DNA from: an uncultured Pelagibacteraceae bacterium | GTDB taxonomy: Bacteria; Pseudomonadota; Alphaproteobacteria; Pelagibacterales; AG-422-B15 | DNA length: 40,448 nt | Direction of reading: 5' to 3' | NCBI GenBank assembly: GCA_902571005.1 | Contig: CACGAG010000001.1 | Span: 1 to 40,448 of the forward strand | In this document: positions 8,209 through 17,042 of the stretch, piece after piece | Layout: every line of letters starts with the position of its first letter | How positions within the stretch are numbered: the first letter of the stretch is position 1 | The notes under the pieces: model-generated | Told to the model about the DNA's origin: nothing | Seen by the model: only the letters and a program-made list of their open reading frames with translations | Databases searched by the model: none | Position numbers and translations under genes: made by a program

Positions 8209-8763
8209 ATGGCCAAAAATAAAAATAAAAAGAATTTAGACCCCAAGCCAACTAAAGTAGATGAAAATTCTGAAGTAAAAACAGAAGATGTGGGTGCTGA
8301 TGATAATGATAAGCTTAAAGAACTTGAAAGTAGGCTTCTAACCAGCCTGGCTGAAAATGAAAATCTAAGAAAAAGATTTGATAGAGAAAAAGAGGACTTA
8401 AGCAATTATGTGATTTCAAATTTTGCAAAAGAGATATTGTTGGTTCTCGATAATCTCCAAAGAGCCATAGCTTCAGTTAAAGTTAAAGAAGTAAAAGAAA
8501 AATCAGACAGTCTTTCACAATTATTCGAGGGCATTGAGCTTACCGAAAAACAAATTATTTCTACTTTTGAAAAATTTAAGATTGAACAAATTAAATCATT
8601 AGGTGGGCAATTTGATCCGAATATTCACCAAGCGATGTTTGAAGTTGAAAAGGATGATCAAGAAGCAGGAACTGTTGCTGAGGTTGTTCAAGAGGGATAC
8701 AAAATTGGAGATAGACTTCTAAGACCAGCACTTGTAGGCGTAGTAAAGAAAAAAGTTAAATGA
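8209..8763 (+). CDS. grpE: nucleotide exchange factor GrpE
   Basis: Cytoplasmic co-chaperone that releases ADP from DnaK. The 184-residue protein has a charged, disordered N-terminus (about 1-35), a long helix/coiled coil (about 36-90, with LAENENLRKRFDREKED) and the beta-domain signature FDPNIHQAMFEVE... GTVAEVVQEGYKIGDRLLRPALVGV. It heads grpE-dnaK-dnaJ, the full DnaK machine in one block, with dnaK 119 bp downstream. The start lacks a Shine-Dalgarno sequence and may be leaderless. The repressor gene hrcA, commonly the upstream neighbour in this class, is absent. Confidence 0.97.
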   Translation: MAKNKNKKNLDPKPTKVDENSEVKTEDVGADDNDKLKELESRLLTSLAENENLRKRFDREKEDLSNYVISNFAKEILLVLDNLQRAIASVKVKEVKEKSDSLSQLFEGIELTEKQIISTFEKFKIEQIKSLGGQFDPNIHQAMFEVEKDDQEAGTVAEVVQEGYKIGDRLLRPALVGVVKKKVK

Positions 8764-8824
8764 TATCAATAGGATAGTATAATAATAATTAAAAATCTCA
8801 TTTTACTCTTTTTTTAAGCAAGGG

Positions 8825-8853
8825 GTTGTACTGCAAAATCAATTACCCATATA
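8825..8853 (+). promoter_or_regulatory. dnaK: candidate heat-shock (sigma-32-like) promoter of dnaK
   Basis: A -35-like GTTGTAC (8825-8831) and a -10-like CCCATATA (8846-8853) are 14 bp apart, close to the RpoH pattern CTTGAAA, 11-16 bp, CCCATnT. The -10 half is the better match. It lies 29 bp before the dnaK start, leaving room for a leader with a Shine-Dalgarno sequence. No CIRCE inverted repeat is visible in the 119-bp spacer. Inferred from pattern only. Confidence 0.42.
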
Positions 8854-8871
8854 TAAAACAAATATCAATTC

Positions 8872-8879
8872 AGGGTGAG
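8872..8879 (+). promoter_or_regulatory. dnaK: Shine-Dalgarno sequence that fixes the dnaK start
   Basis: AGGGTGAG directly precedes the ATG at 8883, whose product begins [13 protein letters not shown] as in other DnaKs. This excludes the longer in-frame extension from a TTG at 8826, which overlaps the candidate promoter. Confidence 0.7.
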
Positions 8880-8882
8880 AAT

Positions 8883-10808
8883 ATGGCAAAAGTAATAGGA
8901 ATAGATTTAGGGACTACAAATAGTTGTATCTCGATAATGGATGGGAAGGACCCTAAGGTTATTGAAAATGCTGAGGGATCTAGAACTACGCCTTCAATTA
9001 TAAGTTTTGGAAGTGATGAAGAAAAGTTAGTTGGACAACCTGCAAAAAGGCAAGGTGTAACAAACCCTGAAAATACATTTTTTGCGATCAAGAGACTTAT
9101 AGGTAGGTCTTTCGAAGACCCAATGGTCAAAAAAGATGCCGACATGGTGCCTTTTAAAATCATTAAATCTGAAAATGGTGATGCATGGGTAGAGTCAGGA
9201 TCTGAAAAATATTCACCATCTCAAATTTCTGCTTTTGTACTTCAAAAATTAAAAGAAGATGCAGAAAGGTATTTAGGGGAAAAAGTTGAAAAAGCAGTCA
9301 TCACTGTTCCTGCTTACTTTAATGATGCTCAGAGACAAGCTACTAAAGATGCTGGTAAAATAGCTGGACTTGAGGTTGAAAGAATAGTCAATGAGCCAAC
9401 TGCTGCTGCACTAGCATATGGTTTAGATAAGAAGGATGGCAAAACTATTGCTGTGTATGATTTAGGTGGTGGCACTTTTGATATTTCAATTTTAGAAATT
9501 GGTGATGGAGTTTTTGAAGTAAAGTCAACTAATGGTGATACATTTTTAGGTGGTGAGGACTTTGACACTCGTCTTTTAAATTATCTTGCTGAAGAATTTA
9601 AGAAAGAAAATAATATTGACCTTACTCAGGATAAATTAGCACTCCAAAGATTGAAAGAATCTGCTGAGAAGGCTAAGATCGAATTATCTTCAACATCTCA
9701 AACAGAAATTAATTTACCATTTATTACAGCTGATCAGTCAGGCCCTAAGCATTTAAATATCAAGGTGACAAGAGCAAAGCTTGAAACACTTGTTGATGAT
9801 TTAATTGAAAAAACAATTAAACCATGTGATGCCGCTCTCAAGGATGCCGGTTTGAGTGCCGGTGAAATTGACGAGGTAGTCTTGGTTGGTGGAATGACAA
9901 GAATGCCAAAAGTTATAGAAACTGTTAAAAACTTTTTTGGTAAAGAACCAAATAAAGGAGTGAACCCAGATGAAGTTGTTGCACAAGGTGCAGCTATTCA
10001 AGCTGGTATTCTTCAAGGGGATGTTAAGGATGTATTACTGCTTGATGTTACACCTCTATCCCTTGGTATTGAAACTCTTGGTGGCGTCTTTACAAAATTA
10101 ATTGATAAAAATACAACAATTCCAACAAAAAAAAGTCAGGTATTTTCAACTGCTGATGACAATCAAACTGCTGTAACAATACGAGTGTGTCAGGGTGAGA
10201 GAGAAATGGCTGCTGATAATAAATTACTTGGTAACTTTGACTTAGTAGGCATACCACCTGCGCCTAGGGGTGTTCCTCAAATTGAAGTAACATTTGATAT
10301 TGACGCTAATGGTATTGTAAATGTGTCTGCAAAAGACAAAGGTACAGGAAAAGAACAACAAATTAAAATACAAGCATCGGGTGGTTTGAGTGAAGAAGAG
10401 ATCGACAAAATGGTCAAGGAAGCTGAAGCTAACGCGGAAGCAGATAAGAAAAAGCGAGAAGGCGTTGATGTTAAAAACCAAGCAGACACAATGATACACT
10501 CTGCTGAGAAAAATCTAAAAGAGTTTGGTGATAAGGTTTCTGAGCAAGAAAAGAATACAATTGAAAATGATATTAAGGCTTTAAAAGAAGCTGTCGCTTC
10601 AGACGACACCGATAAGATTAAAAGTGGACTTGAAGCATTAACTCAATCGTCTATGAAATTAGGTGAAGCAATGTATAAGGCTCAACAACAAGATGCTCCT
10701 AATCCAAACGAGCCATCTGACAATACAGCTACTGGATCTGACCAGAATAATGAAAAGGTTGTTGATGCTGAATTCGAGGAAGTCAAAGAAGATAATAAGC
10801 AATCGTAA
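8883..10808 (+). CDS. dnaK: molecular chaperone DnaK (Hsp70)
   Basis: ATP-driven chaperone that binds exposed hydrophobic segments of unfolded proteins together with DnaJ and GrpE. From the ATG at 8883 the product is 641 residues, the normal length. Visible landmarks are the phosphate-1 motif [31 protein letters not shown], the phosphate-2 motif [24 protein letters not shown], the linker [16 protein letters not shown], the substrate-binding beta domain and a C-terminal lid ending in an acidic tail ([11 protein letters not shown]). dnaJ follows after 12 bp. A sigma-32-like promoter and a good Shine-Dalgarno sequence precede it, in contrast with the SD-less grpE. Confidence 0.98.
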   Translation: MAKVIGIDLGTTNSCISIMDGKDPKVIENAEGSRTTPSIISFGSDEEKLVGQPAKRQGVTNPENTFFAIKRLIGRSFEDPMVKKDADMVPFKIIKSENGDAWVESGSEKYSPSQISAFVLQKLKEDAERYLGEKVEKAVITVPAYFNDAQRQATKDAGKIAGLEVERIVNEPTAAALAYGLDKKDGKTIAVYDLGGGTFDISILEIGDGVFEVKSTNGDTFLGGEDFDTRLLNYLAEEFKKENNIDLTQDKLALQRLKESAEKAKIELSSTSQTEINLPFITADQSGPKHLNIKVTRAKLETLVDDLIEKTIKPCDAALKDAGLSAGEIDEVVLVGGMTRMPKVIETVKNFFGKEPNKGVNPDEVVAQGAAIQAGILQGDVKDVLLLDVTPLSLGIETLGGVFTKLIDKNTTIPTKKSQVFSTADDNQTAVTIRVCQGEREMAADNKLLGNFDLVGIPPAPRGVPQIEVTFDIDANGIVNVSAKDKGTGKEQQIKIQASGGLSEEEIDKMVKEAEANAEADKKKREGVDVKNQADTMIHSAEKNLKEFGDKVSEQEKNTIENDIKALKEAVASDDTDKIKSGLEALTQSSMKLGEAMYKAQQQDAPNPNEPSDNTATGSDQNNEKVVDAEFEEVKEDNKQS

Positions 10809-10820
10809 GCAGGTAAGCTT

Positions 10821-11957
10821 ATGTCAAAAAGAGACTATTATGAAGTTCTTGGCGTTTCCAAGTCAGCTGATGACTCAGAAATAAAAAAAGCCTACAGAAA
10901 ACTAGCAATGAAATATCATCCTGATCGTAATCAGGGCGATGAAGAAGCGGAAGTTAAATTCAAAGAGGCGAGTGAGGCATACGCTGTACTTCATGATAAA
11001 GAAAAACGTTCAGCTTACGACCAGTTTGGTCATGCGGCAGTGGATGGTAATACAGGCCAGGGCGGTTTTGGTTTTGATTTTAATTCATCAGCTTTTCAAG
11101 ATATTTTTGAAGACTTTTTTGGAGACTCATCCTTTTTCGGTGGTGGAGGAAATCGTAGAAGAAAAACAAATAATCGTGGCTCAGACTTAAGATATGATAT
11201 TACTGTTAGTCTTGAAGAAGCGTTTAATGGTAAAAAATTTAAAGTAAAAATTCCAACTCAAGTTCAATGCGGTTCTTGTTCAGGTTCTGGCGCATCTCAA
11301 GGAAGTCAGCCAGTAACTTGTCAGTCATGCGGAGGAAGGGGACAGATTCGCTCGCAGCAGGGTTTTTTTTCAATTCAACAAACTTGTCCAACTTGTCAGG
11401 GAAGTGGTTCAACTATTTCAGATCCATGCAGACCATGCAGCGGAACTGGGAGAACGCAGAAAACAAAGAGTTTGATGGTGAAAATACCAAAAGGCGTTGA
11501 TGACGGTTCTAGAATAAGACTATCTGGAGAAGGTGAAGCGGGTCTGAACGGCGGACAGCAGGGGGACTTGTATATATTTGTAAATGTAAATGAGCACGAA
11601 ATATTTGCTCGTGAGAATGAAAATTTATTTGCTGAGGTCCCAATATCTATGGTTGACGCTGCTGTTGGCGGCGCTATTGACATACCGACAATAGATGGGG
11701 GTAAAGCAAGGCTAAAAATACCTCAAGGTACTCAATCTGGTGACCAATTCAGATTAAAATCAAAAGGCATGCCTAATGTTCGCAACGGTTATTTAGGTGA
11801 TTTGTATATTCAGGCAAAAGTTGAAACACCAGTAAATTTAAGTAAGAAGCAAATTGAAATATTGAAATCCTTTCAAGAAACCAGTGATCAAAATGAGAGT
11901 CCTTTAGCATCGGCATTTTTTAAAAAAGCTAAGGATTTTTGGAAAACAAAAGCTTAA
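10821..11957 (+). CDS. dnaJ: co-chaperone DnaJ (Hsp40)
   Basis: Delivers substrates to DnaK and stimulates its ATPase. The 378-residue type I protein has a J domain (about 1-70) with HPD at 33-35, a Gly/Phe-rich linker (GQGGFGFDF and [12 protein letters not shown]), and four CxxCxGxG zinc-binding repeats ([32 protein letters not shown]), then the C-terminal substrate-binding domains. It is 12 bp after dnaK with an AGG Shine-Dalgarno core and is surely co-transcribed. dapB follows after 39 bp. Confidence 0.98.
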   Translation: MSKRDYYEVLGVSKSADDSEIKKAYRKLAMKYHPDRNQGDEEAEVKFKEASEAYAVLHDKEKRSAYDQFGHAAVDGNTGQGGFGFDFNSSAFQDIFEDFFGDSSFFGGGGNRRRKTNNRGSDLRYDITVSLEEAFNGKKFKVKIPTQVQCGSCSGSGASQGSQPVTCQSCGGRGQIRSQQGFFSIQQTCPTCQGSGSTISDPCRPCSGTGRTQKTKSLMVKIPKGVDDGSRIRLSGEGEAGLNGGQQGDLYIFVNVNEHEIFARENENLFAEVPISMVDAAVGGAIDIPTIDGGKARLKIPQGTQSGDQFRLKSKGMPNVRNGYLGDLYIQAKVETPVNLSKKQIEILKSFQETSDQNESPLASAFFKKAKDFWKTKA

Positions 11958-11996
11958 AAAACTTACTTTTTCAATTATTTCGATTATCCTAAATTA

Positions 11997-12806
11997 ATGA
12001 AAAAAATAAAAATTGTCATAACTGGCGTAACCGGACGCATGGGAATGCAAATCGCTAAAAGAGTTTTGAAAGATAAATCGCTTGTTTTGTATGGTGTAAC
12101 CGAGAGAAGTGGGCATAAAGCTATTGGCAAGGATTTAGGGCAATTACTCAAAACAAAAAAATTAAAAATTAAAGTCACAGATAATATTATTCCATTATTT
12201 GCTAAAACTGACGCTGTTATTGACTTCACAACTCCTGAAGCAACTTTAATACATACAAAATATGCAGCCCAAGCAAGAATAGTACACATAATTGGAACTA
12301 CAGGTTTTAATAGCTCTCAATTAAAAAAAATTAAACTCGCTGCGCAGCATGCAACAATCATAAAATCAGGTAATATGAGTTTAGGTATAAACCTAATAAA
12401 TAAATTAATTAAAATAAGTTCCTCAAGTTTAAAAAATGATTTTGATACAATTATAAACGAAACGCATCATCGACATAAAATTGATGCACCTTCAGGCACT
12501 GCAATAATGATGGGGCAAGCTGCAGCAGAAGGTAAAAATAAAAAATTTGAAAATATAAAAAAAATCTCTCGCCTAAACATAAAGGCTAAAAATACTAAAG
12601 ATAAAATTGTAGTCTCATCCTTCCGCAAAGGTGAAGTAATTGGTGATCACGAAATTATTTTTTCAAGCAGGGATGAGGATATTACTATCAAGCATACAGC
12701 AAAAGATAGAGGTATTTTTGCTAACGGAGCAATACAAGCTGTGAAATGGGGCATGAACAAAAAACCTGGCCTATTTGACATGTCGGATGTGCTAAATATA
12801 AATTAG
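11997..12806 (+). CDS. dapB: 4-hydroxy-tetrahydrodipicolinate reductase
   Basis: NAD(P)H-dependent step of lysine and meso-diaminopimelate synthesis. The 269-residue protein has the Rossmann motif ITGVTGRMG at the N-terminus, IDFTTPEAT, GTTGF, and the DapB signature HHRHKIDAPSGTA, with a C-terminal SVxxx-type GIFANGAIQAVKW region. The dnaJ-dapB-nth order is a known alphaproteobacterial arrangement. The 39-bp gap from dnaJ has no clear terminator, so read-through from the chaperone operon is plausible. Confidence 0.96.
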   Translation: MKKIKIVITGVTGRMGMQIAKRVLKDKSLVLYGVTERSGHKAIGKDLGQLLKTKKLKIKVTDNIIPLFAKTDAVIDFTTPEATLIHTKYAAQARIVHIIGTTGFNSSQLKKIKLAAQHATIIKSGNMSLGINLINKLIKISSSSLKNDFDTIINETHHRHKIDAPSGTAIMMGQAAAEGKNKKFENIKKISRLNIKAKNTKDKIVVSSFRKGEVIGDHEIIFSSRDEDITIKHTAKDRGIFANGAIQAVKWGMNKKPGLFDMSDVLNIN

Positions 12807-12823
12807 GCTGAAAAAGAACCATA

Positions 12824-13477
12824 ATGTTAAGGGCTGATAAGGCAAAAAAAATTATTAGTATTTTAAATAAAATTTATCCCGAAACCCCAATTCCACTAAA
12901 TCATAAAAATAATTTTGAATTATTAATTTCTGTTCTTCTAAGTGCGCAGTGTACGGATAAAAGAGTCAATGAAGTAACTCCTTTGCTTTTTAAGAAAGCA
13001 AATAATCCTGCGAAAATGGAGAAGCTGCCGGTCAAAACCATTTATAATATTGTTAGACCCTGTGGTCTTGCTCCACAAAAATCAAAAGCTATCTCAAAGC
13101 TATCAAAAATATTAATGAAAAATTATAGTGGTGAGGTTCCAGAAACCTTTGAAGATCTAGAGGCGCTTCCTGGAGTAGGGCATAAAACAGCTAGTGTTGT
13201 AATGTCACAGGGTTTTGGTCACCCAGCATTTCCTGTTGATACTCATATTCATCGACTTGCCCAAAGATGGGGGTTAACAAATGGTAAGAGTGTAAAGCAA
13301 ACTGAACATGATTTAAAAAAAATATTTCCTGAAAAACTATGGAACAAGTTACATTTACAAATAATATTTTATGGAAGGGAATATTGTGAAGCTCGAAGTT
13401 GTTTTGGAATAGAGTGTAAAATATGTAAAACTTGTTATCCAACTAGAAAAAAGCCAATTAAAACAAAAAAAGCATAA
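12824..13477 (+). CDS. nth: endonuclease III, DNA glycosylase/AP lyase
   Basis: Base-excision repair enzyme removing oxidised pyrimidines. The 217-residue protein has LLSAQCTDKRVNEVTP, the helix-hairpin-helix LPGVGHKTASVV with the catalytic Lys, and the catalytic Asp in FPVDTHIHRL. The C-terminal iron-sulfur loop is non-standard: the family pattern is C-x6-C-x2-C-x5-C, but here cysteines fall at 188, 193, 198, 201 and 204 (C-x4-C-x4-C-x2-C-x2-C). A [4Fe-4S] cluster may still be held by four of the five. It follows dapB by 17 bp and is co-directional with the chaperone run. Confidence 0.95.
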   Translation: MLRADKAKKIISILNKIYPETPIPLNHKNNFELLISVLLSAQCTDKRVNEVTPLLFKKANNPAKMEKLPVKTIYNIVRPCGLAPQKSKAISKLSKILMKNYSGEVPETFEDLEALPGVGHKTASVVMSQGFGHPAFPVDTHIHRLAQRWGLTNGKSVKQTEHDLKKIFPEKLWNKLHLQIIFYGREYCEARSCFGIECKICKTCYPTRKKPIKTKKA

Positions 13478-13536
13478 ATAGTTATGAAAATAAAACACCT
13501 TTAACTGTCTATTGTTTGCTGATAACTTTATTCATT

Positions 13537-14268
13537 ATGATTAATAAAGAAGTAGCACTCATTATCGGCGCGGGTGATAGCCTTGGTTCTGCGGTAGCGA
13601 GAGTATTTGCAAAAAATAACTTCATTACTGTAGTTGCTAGAAGGAACGGGGATCAATTATCGCCACTTAAAGAAGAAATAGAAAAAAACGGCGGAAAGTG
13701 TTTTGCATATAGTTTAGACGCAAGAAAAGAAGAAGATGTAATTAACTTTATTAATAAGATTGAAGCAGAAATTGGTGAAATTAATGTGGCCGTTTACAAC
13801 ATTGGAGCCAACATTCGTTTCAACATTTTAGAAACAACCTCAAAAAAATATTATAAAGTATGGGAAATGGCGACTTTTGGAGCTTTTTTAATGGGAAGAG
13901 AAGTAACTAGAAAAATGATACCAAGGAAAAAAGGGACAATCATATTTACCGGCGCAACAGCCAGTATAAGAGGTAAAGAAGGATTTGCAGCATTCTCCGG
14001 TGCTAAACAAGCGAAAAGAGCTTTGGCGCAAAGTATGGCGAAAGAATTAGCGCCAAAAGGTATTCATGTCGCTCATGTTATTGTAGATGGAGCAATTGAT
14101 ACGCCGTGGGTGAATAAGCTTTTTCCTGAGTATGTCAAAGAAAAGAAAAAAATTGATGGTTTGATGAAGCCAGATGATATTGCGCAAAACTACTTGATGA
14201 TACATAATCAACCAAAAAATGCGTGGACGTTTGAGCTAGATTTACGTCCTTGGGTGGAGACATGGTAA
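13537..14268 (+). CDS. short-chain dehydrogenase-like protein with atypical active site
   Basis: A 243-residue Rossmann protein of the SDR superfamily. The nucleotide-binding turn is GAGDSLGS (residues 11-18) rather than TGxxxGIG, NIGA replaces NNAG, and the catalytic YxxxK is FSGAK: Phe153 stands where Tyr should be, with Lys157 kept. This fits the SDR subgroup (c10-like) that lacks the standard tetrad, so activity is unclear. I chose ATG 13537 over a TTG at 13516 because it precedes the first beta strand (MINKEVALIIGAG) and lies 10 bp after a -10-like GATAAC. It overlaps the kinase gene by 7 bp (ATGGTAA), suggesting translational coupling. Confidence 0.86.
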   Translation: MINKEVALIIGAGDSLGSAVARVFAKNNFITVVARRNGDQLSPLKEEIEKNGGKCFAYSLDARKEEDVINFINKIEAEIGEINVAVYNIGANIRFNILETTSKKYYKVWEMATFGAFLMGREVTRKMIPRKKGTIIFTGATASIRGKEGFAAFSGAKQAKRALAQSMAKELAPKGIHVAHVIVDGAIDTPWVNKLFPEYVKEKKKIDGLMKPDDIAQNYLMIHNQPKNAWTFELDLRPWVETW

Positions 14269-15215
14269 GTCAAGAATTTGACATTGTTGGTATAGGAAAT
14301 GCAATCGTAGATGTAATCACCGATGTCAATGATGAATTTATAAATCAACAAGAGCTAAGAAAAGGGCTTATGTCACTTGTAGATTTAGATACTATCAAAT
14401 CCCTATCAAACAAAATTGAGATAAAAGCTAATGTCTCTGGAGGATCAGTCGCAAACTCTATCGTTGCATTAGCTCAAAATAATATCAAATCTGCTTTCAT
14501 CGGCAAAGTAGGTAAAGACGAAGTTGGAAATTCGTTCATTCGAGGTCTTGAAAAAGAAAAAGTTATTTTTGCAAATCAGGCCCAATCAGATGAAAGTGAA
14601 ACCGGAAGATGTCTAGTAATGGTAACGCCAGATGCACAACGAACAATGAGTACATATTTAGGAATTTCTCAAAAACTAAAATCAAATGATATCAATGAGG
14701 ATGTTATAGCACAGTCAAAAATTACTTATCTTGAAGGATACCTTTGGGATCTTGATGATGCGCAAGAAGCAATTAAAAAAGCAATAAAAATTTCTAAAGA
14801 GGCAAACAGGTTAGTTGCATTTAGTGTGTCTGATGTTTTTTGCATTGAACGATTTAGAGAAAGTTTTCTAAATCTAGTTAATAATGAAGCTGATATAATT
14901 TTTGCAAATGAAGAGGAAATTAAATCGCTTTATCAAAAGGATAGTCTTGATGATTGTCTCGAAATTATAAGTCAGCATGATAAAATATTTGCTGTCACAC
15001 TTGGTGAAAAAGGTGCAATGATTGTTCATAAAGATCAATGTGTTAATATAAAAGCTCAGCAAATTGAGAATTTAGTCGATACTACTGGAGCAGGTGATTT
15101 ATTTGCTGCAGGCTTCTTACTTGGATACATTAATGGTGAAAATTTAGAGCAATGTGGGAATGAGGGTGTAATATTCGCCTCGAAAATAATTCAAATTTAT
15201 GGAGCAAGACTATGA
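14262..15215 (+). CDS. PfkB-family kinase, probable adenosine kinase
   Basis: Phosphorylates a nucleoside or sugar with ATP; the alphaproteobacterial neighbours of this type are annotated as adenosine kinases, a salvage role. The 317-residue protein has the N-terminal substrate region IGNAIVDVI, the glycine pair VSGGSVANS, GKVGKDEVG and the catalytic DTTGAGDLFAAGF, in which the GAGD Asp is the base. Start ATG 14262 is preceded by GGTGGAG and lies within the stop region of the preceding SDR gene; an in-frame TTG at 14250 is rejected. It overlaps the next SDR gene by ATGA. Substrate is inferred, family is firm. Confidence 0.88.
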   Translation: MVSQEFDIVGIGNAIVDVITDVNDEFINQQELRKGLMSLVDLDTIKSLSNKIEIKANVSGGSVANSIVALAQNNIKSAFIGKVGKDEVGNSFIRGLEKEKVIFANQAQSDESETGRCLVMVTPDAQRTMSTYLGISQKLKSNDINEDVIAQSKITYLEGYLWDLDDAQEAIKKAIKISKEANRLVAFSVSDVFCIERFRESFLNLVNNEADIIFANEEEIKSLYQKDSLDDCLEIISQHDKIFAVTLGEKGAMIVHKDQCVNIKAQQIENLVDTTGAGDLFAAGFLLGYINGENLEQCGNEGVIFASKIIQIYGARL

Positions 15216-16057
15216 GTAAAAAATCTATTATGATCACAGGTGTTTCTACTGGTATTGGACTAGGAACACTCAGTTATTTTGTAAAGAAAGGTTTTCATGT
15301 TTATGGAAGCGTTCGTAATTCAAAAGATGCAAGCAGATTAAAAAAAATTTATAAGGATAATTTTACACCTTTAATCTTTGATGTAACAAAAGAAGCTCAG
15401 CTAAAAAAGGCAGTCGCATTTTTGAAAAAGGATCTTAAAAATTCGAACCTTCTTGCTTTGGTCAATAACGCAGGTGTAGCAATATCTGGCCCTCTATTGC
15501 ACCAAAAAGTGAAAGATTTTGAAAAACAAATTGATATTAATTTAAATGGCGCATTTAGAGTCATAAAATATTTTGCGCCATTATGTGGAGCAGAAAAAAA
15601 TAATAGTTTGAAGAAGGGTGTAATTTTCAATATAAGTTCGATTTCCGGAAAAATTGGTATGCCTGGTGTTGGAGCATATACTGCATCTAAATTTGGACTG
15701 GAAGGCTTAAGTCATAGTTTAAGAAGAGAGTTGATGAGGTACGGAGTGGATGTAGTGGTTATTGGACCAGGTCCAATAAAAACCGAAATTTTTGATAAAA
15801 TTGACAAAAAATTCATACAAAGTCTCAAAAAAACTGATTATGCAAACGATGCGAAAGGAATACCGAAAAGAATGAAAAACGCTAAGAAGATTGCCTTTCC
15901 GGCTGAAGAAGTGGGAAAATTAGTTTTTAATGCGCTACATAATCCAAACAGAAAAACAAGGTATGCCATTACACCTAGTAGAATGATGTACTGGACTCTT
16001 CCGATGTTATTGCCTGACAGAATTTTAGATCGGTTAATCAAAAGTCGATCAGGATGA
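15212..16057 (+). CDS. short-chain dehydrogenase/reductase (classical SDR)
   Basis: A 281-residue NAD(P)-dependent oxidoreductase with intact classical motifs: TGVSTGIG at 9-16, NNAG at 85-88, Ser143, and YxxxK at Tyr156/Lys160 followed by the FGLEGLSHSLRREL helix and GPGPIKTEI. Substrate is unknown; the extended C-terminus (TRYAITPSRMMYWTLPMLLPDRIL) resembles membrane-associated lipid or retinol-type SDRs. It is the third gene of a tightly overlapped SDR-kinase-SDR unit. Its end overlaps the convergent GT9 gene by 9 bp. Confidence 0.9.
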   Translation: MSKKSIMITGVSTGIGLGTLSYFVKKGFHVYGSVRNSKDASRLKKIYKDNFTPLIFDVTKEAQLKKAVAFLKKDLKNSNLLALVNNAGVAISGPLLHQKVKDFEKQIDINLNGAFRVIKYFAPLCGAEKNNSLKKGVIFNISSISGKIGMPGVGAYTASKFGLEGLSHSLRRELMRYGVDVVVIGPGPIKTEIFDKIDKKFIQSLKKTDYANDAKGIPKRMKNAKKIAFPAEEVGKLVFNALHNPNRKTRYAITPSRMMYWTLPMLLPDRILDRLIKSRSG

Positions 16058-17032
16058 TTGTAAAATTTTATTTACTTTATTAATAACATCGTTCGGCGAT
16101 ATCAAATTAACATTGCTGCCTCCAAAATCTACTGATGATATAAAATGAATATTTTCAAATTGATCGTTTAAAAACTTAACAGCACTTGTCGGACCACAAA
16201 TTTTTAACAGTGGACATAAATTTGTTGATAGCATTTGACCTGTTCCACTATCATTAGCAATTGCTATATCAAGAAATTTTGTAGTGCCCATAACTACTTC
16301 TAATCCAAGATAATTTTTCAAAGTTTCTTCTGGAAATATTGGGTTTTTTATTTGTTTAATTATTTCCTTTTTCATATGCGTTTCCTGTGGGCCTAAAAAA
16401 TAAACAATATTAAACCCTTTATCTTCAAAATATTTTGCTACATTCATATAGTTTTCAAATGACCAAATTCTTTTTGGGGTATTAGAACCGGGTGATATTC
16501 CTAAATATTTTTTGTTTGCAGAAAATATTTTTTTTAATTCATTAACAATTTCTTTTGGGATTGTGATGTGGCTTTTTTTACTGTCTTTAAACGTAGAAAC
16601 TAAATCAAGCATTTCAATTATGCTTTGAATATAAAATTTTCTTTTTTTAGAAATATTATTGGGTCTGATATCAGAAAAAAACCAGTTAGCTGAGGATGAT
16701 ATAAATTTTTTATTTTTAATTCTACGAAGTGCTATTGTTCTAATCACGGTCTTCTGAGTATCAATAATTATATCAAAATGCTCAGACTCTAAGTCATACA
16801 TTGGCGAAATTTTTTTCCAGAAGAAAGGGTTAAGATTTGCTTTTTCCCAAACTTTATCAATATAATCAGACGTATATTTTTTTAACCTTACATTGTATTC
16901 AGTATATATCTTATCTGTCATCCAATGTATTTCAAAATCAGGAAATCTGTTTTTTAATTGATTTACAATTTGAAGCTTTAATATTCCATCACCTATTTGC
17001 TCTCCATTACTAAAGATCAATACTTTTTTCAT
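16049..17032 (-). CDS. glycosyltransferase family 9-like protein
   Basis: A 327-residue GT-B glycosyltransferase of the heptosyltransferase family, which transfers ADP-heptose-like sugars to lipopolysaccharide core. Visible are the N-terminal GDGILKLQIVNQLKNRFP (residues 14-31), the linker and the C-terminal SPGSNTPKRIWS (from 180) and IANDSGTGQM (258-267). The last motif departs from the usual NDSGPMH: the Pro and His are missing, so donor or acceptor may differ. It is the last gene of the long hisB-led run, 10 bp after the oxidoreductase gene. No other cell-surface sugar gene is nearby. Confidence 0.82.
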   Translation of the reverse strand: MKKVLIFSNGEQIGDGILKLQIVNQLKNRFPDFEIHWMTDKIYTEYNVRLKKYTSDYIDKVWEKANLNPFFWKKISPMYDLESEHFDIIIDTQKTVIRTIALRRIKNKKFISSSANWFFSDIRPNNISKKRKFYIQSIIEMLDLVSTFKDSKKSHITIPKEIVNELKKIFSANKKYLGISPGSNTPKRIWSFENYMNVAKYFEDKGFNIVYFLGPQETHMKKEIIKQIKNPIFPEETLKNYLGLEVVMGTTKFLDIAIANDSGTGQMLSTNLCPLLKICGPTSAVKFLNDQFENIHFISSVDFGGSNVNLISPNDVINKVNKILQSS

Positions 17033-17042
17033 GATGAAATTA

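Noticed and set aside
8764-8824. Intrinsic terminator between grpE and dnaK
   Set aside because: The T run at about 8810 is not preceded by a GC-rich hairpin.
8826-8882. TTG-initiated N-terminal extension of DnaK
   Set aside because: The product would add 19 residues absent from DnaKs, and a strong Shine-Dalgarno sequence precedes the ATG at 8883.
8870-10609. Several open frames antisense to dnaK (e.g. 8870-9163, 9329-9568, 10277-10609)
   Set aside because: They are shadows of the biased codon use of dnaK, with low-complexity Ser/Pro/Phe-rich products and no ribosome sites.
13554-13562. GCACTC-like piece of a CIRCE element
   Set aside because: It lies inside the SDR coding sequence without the inverted partner.
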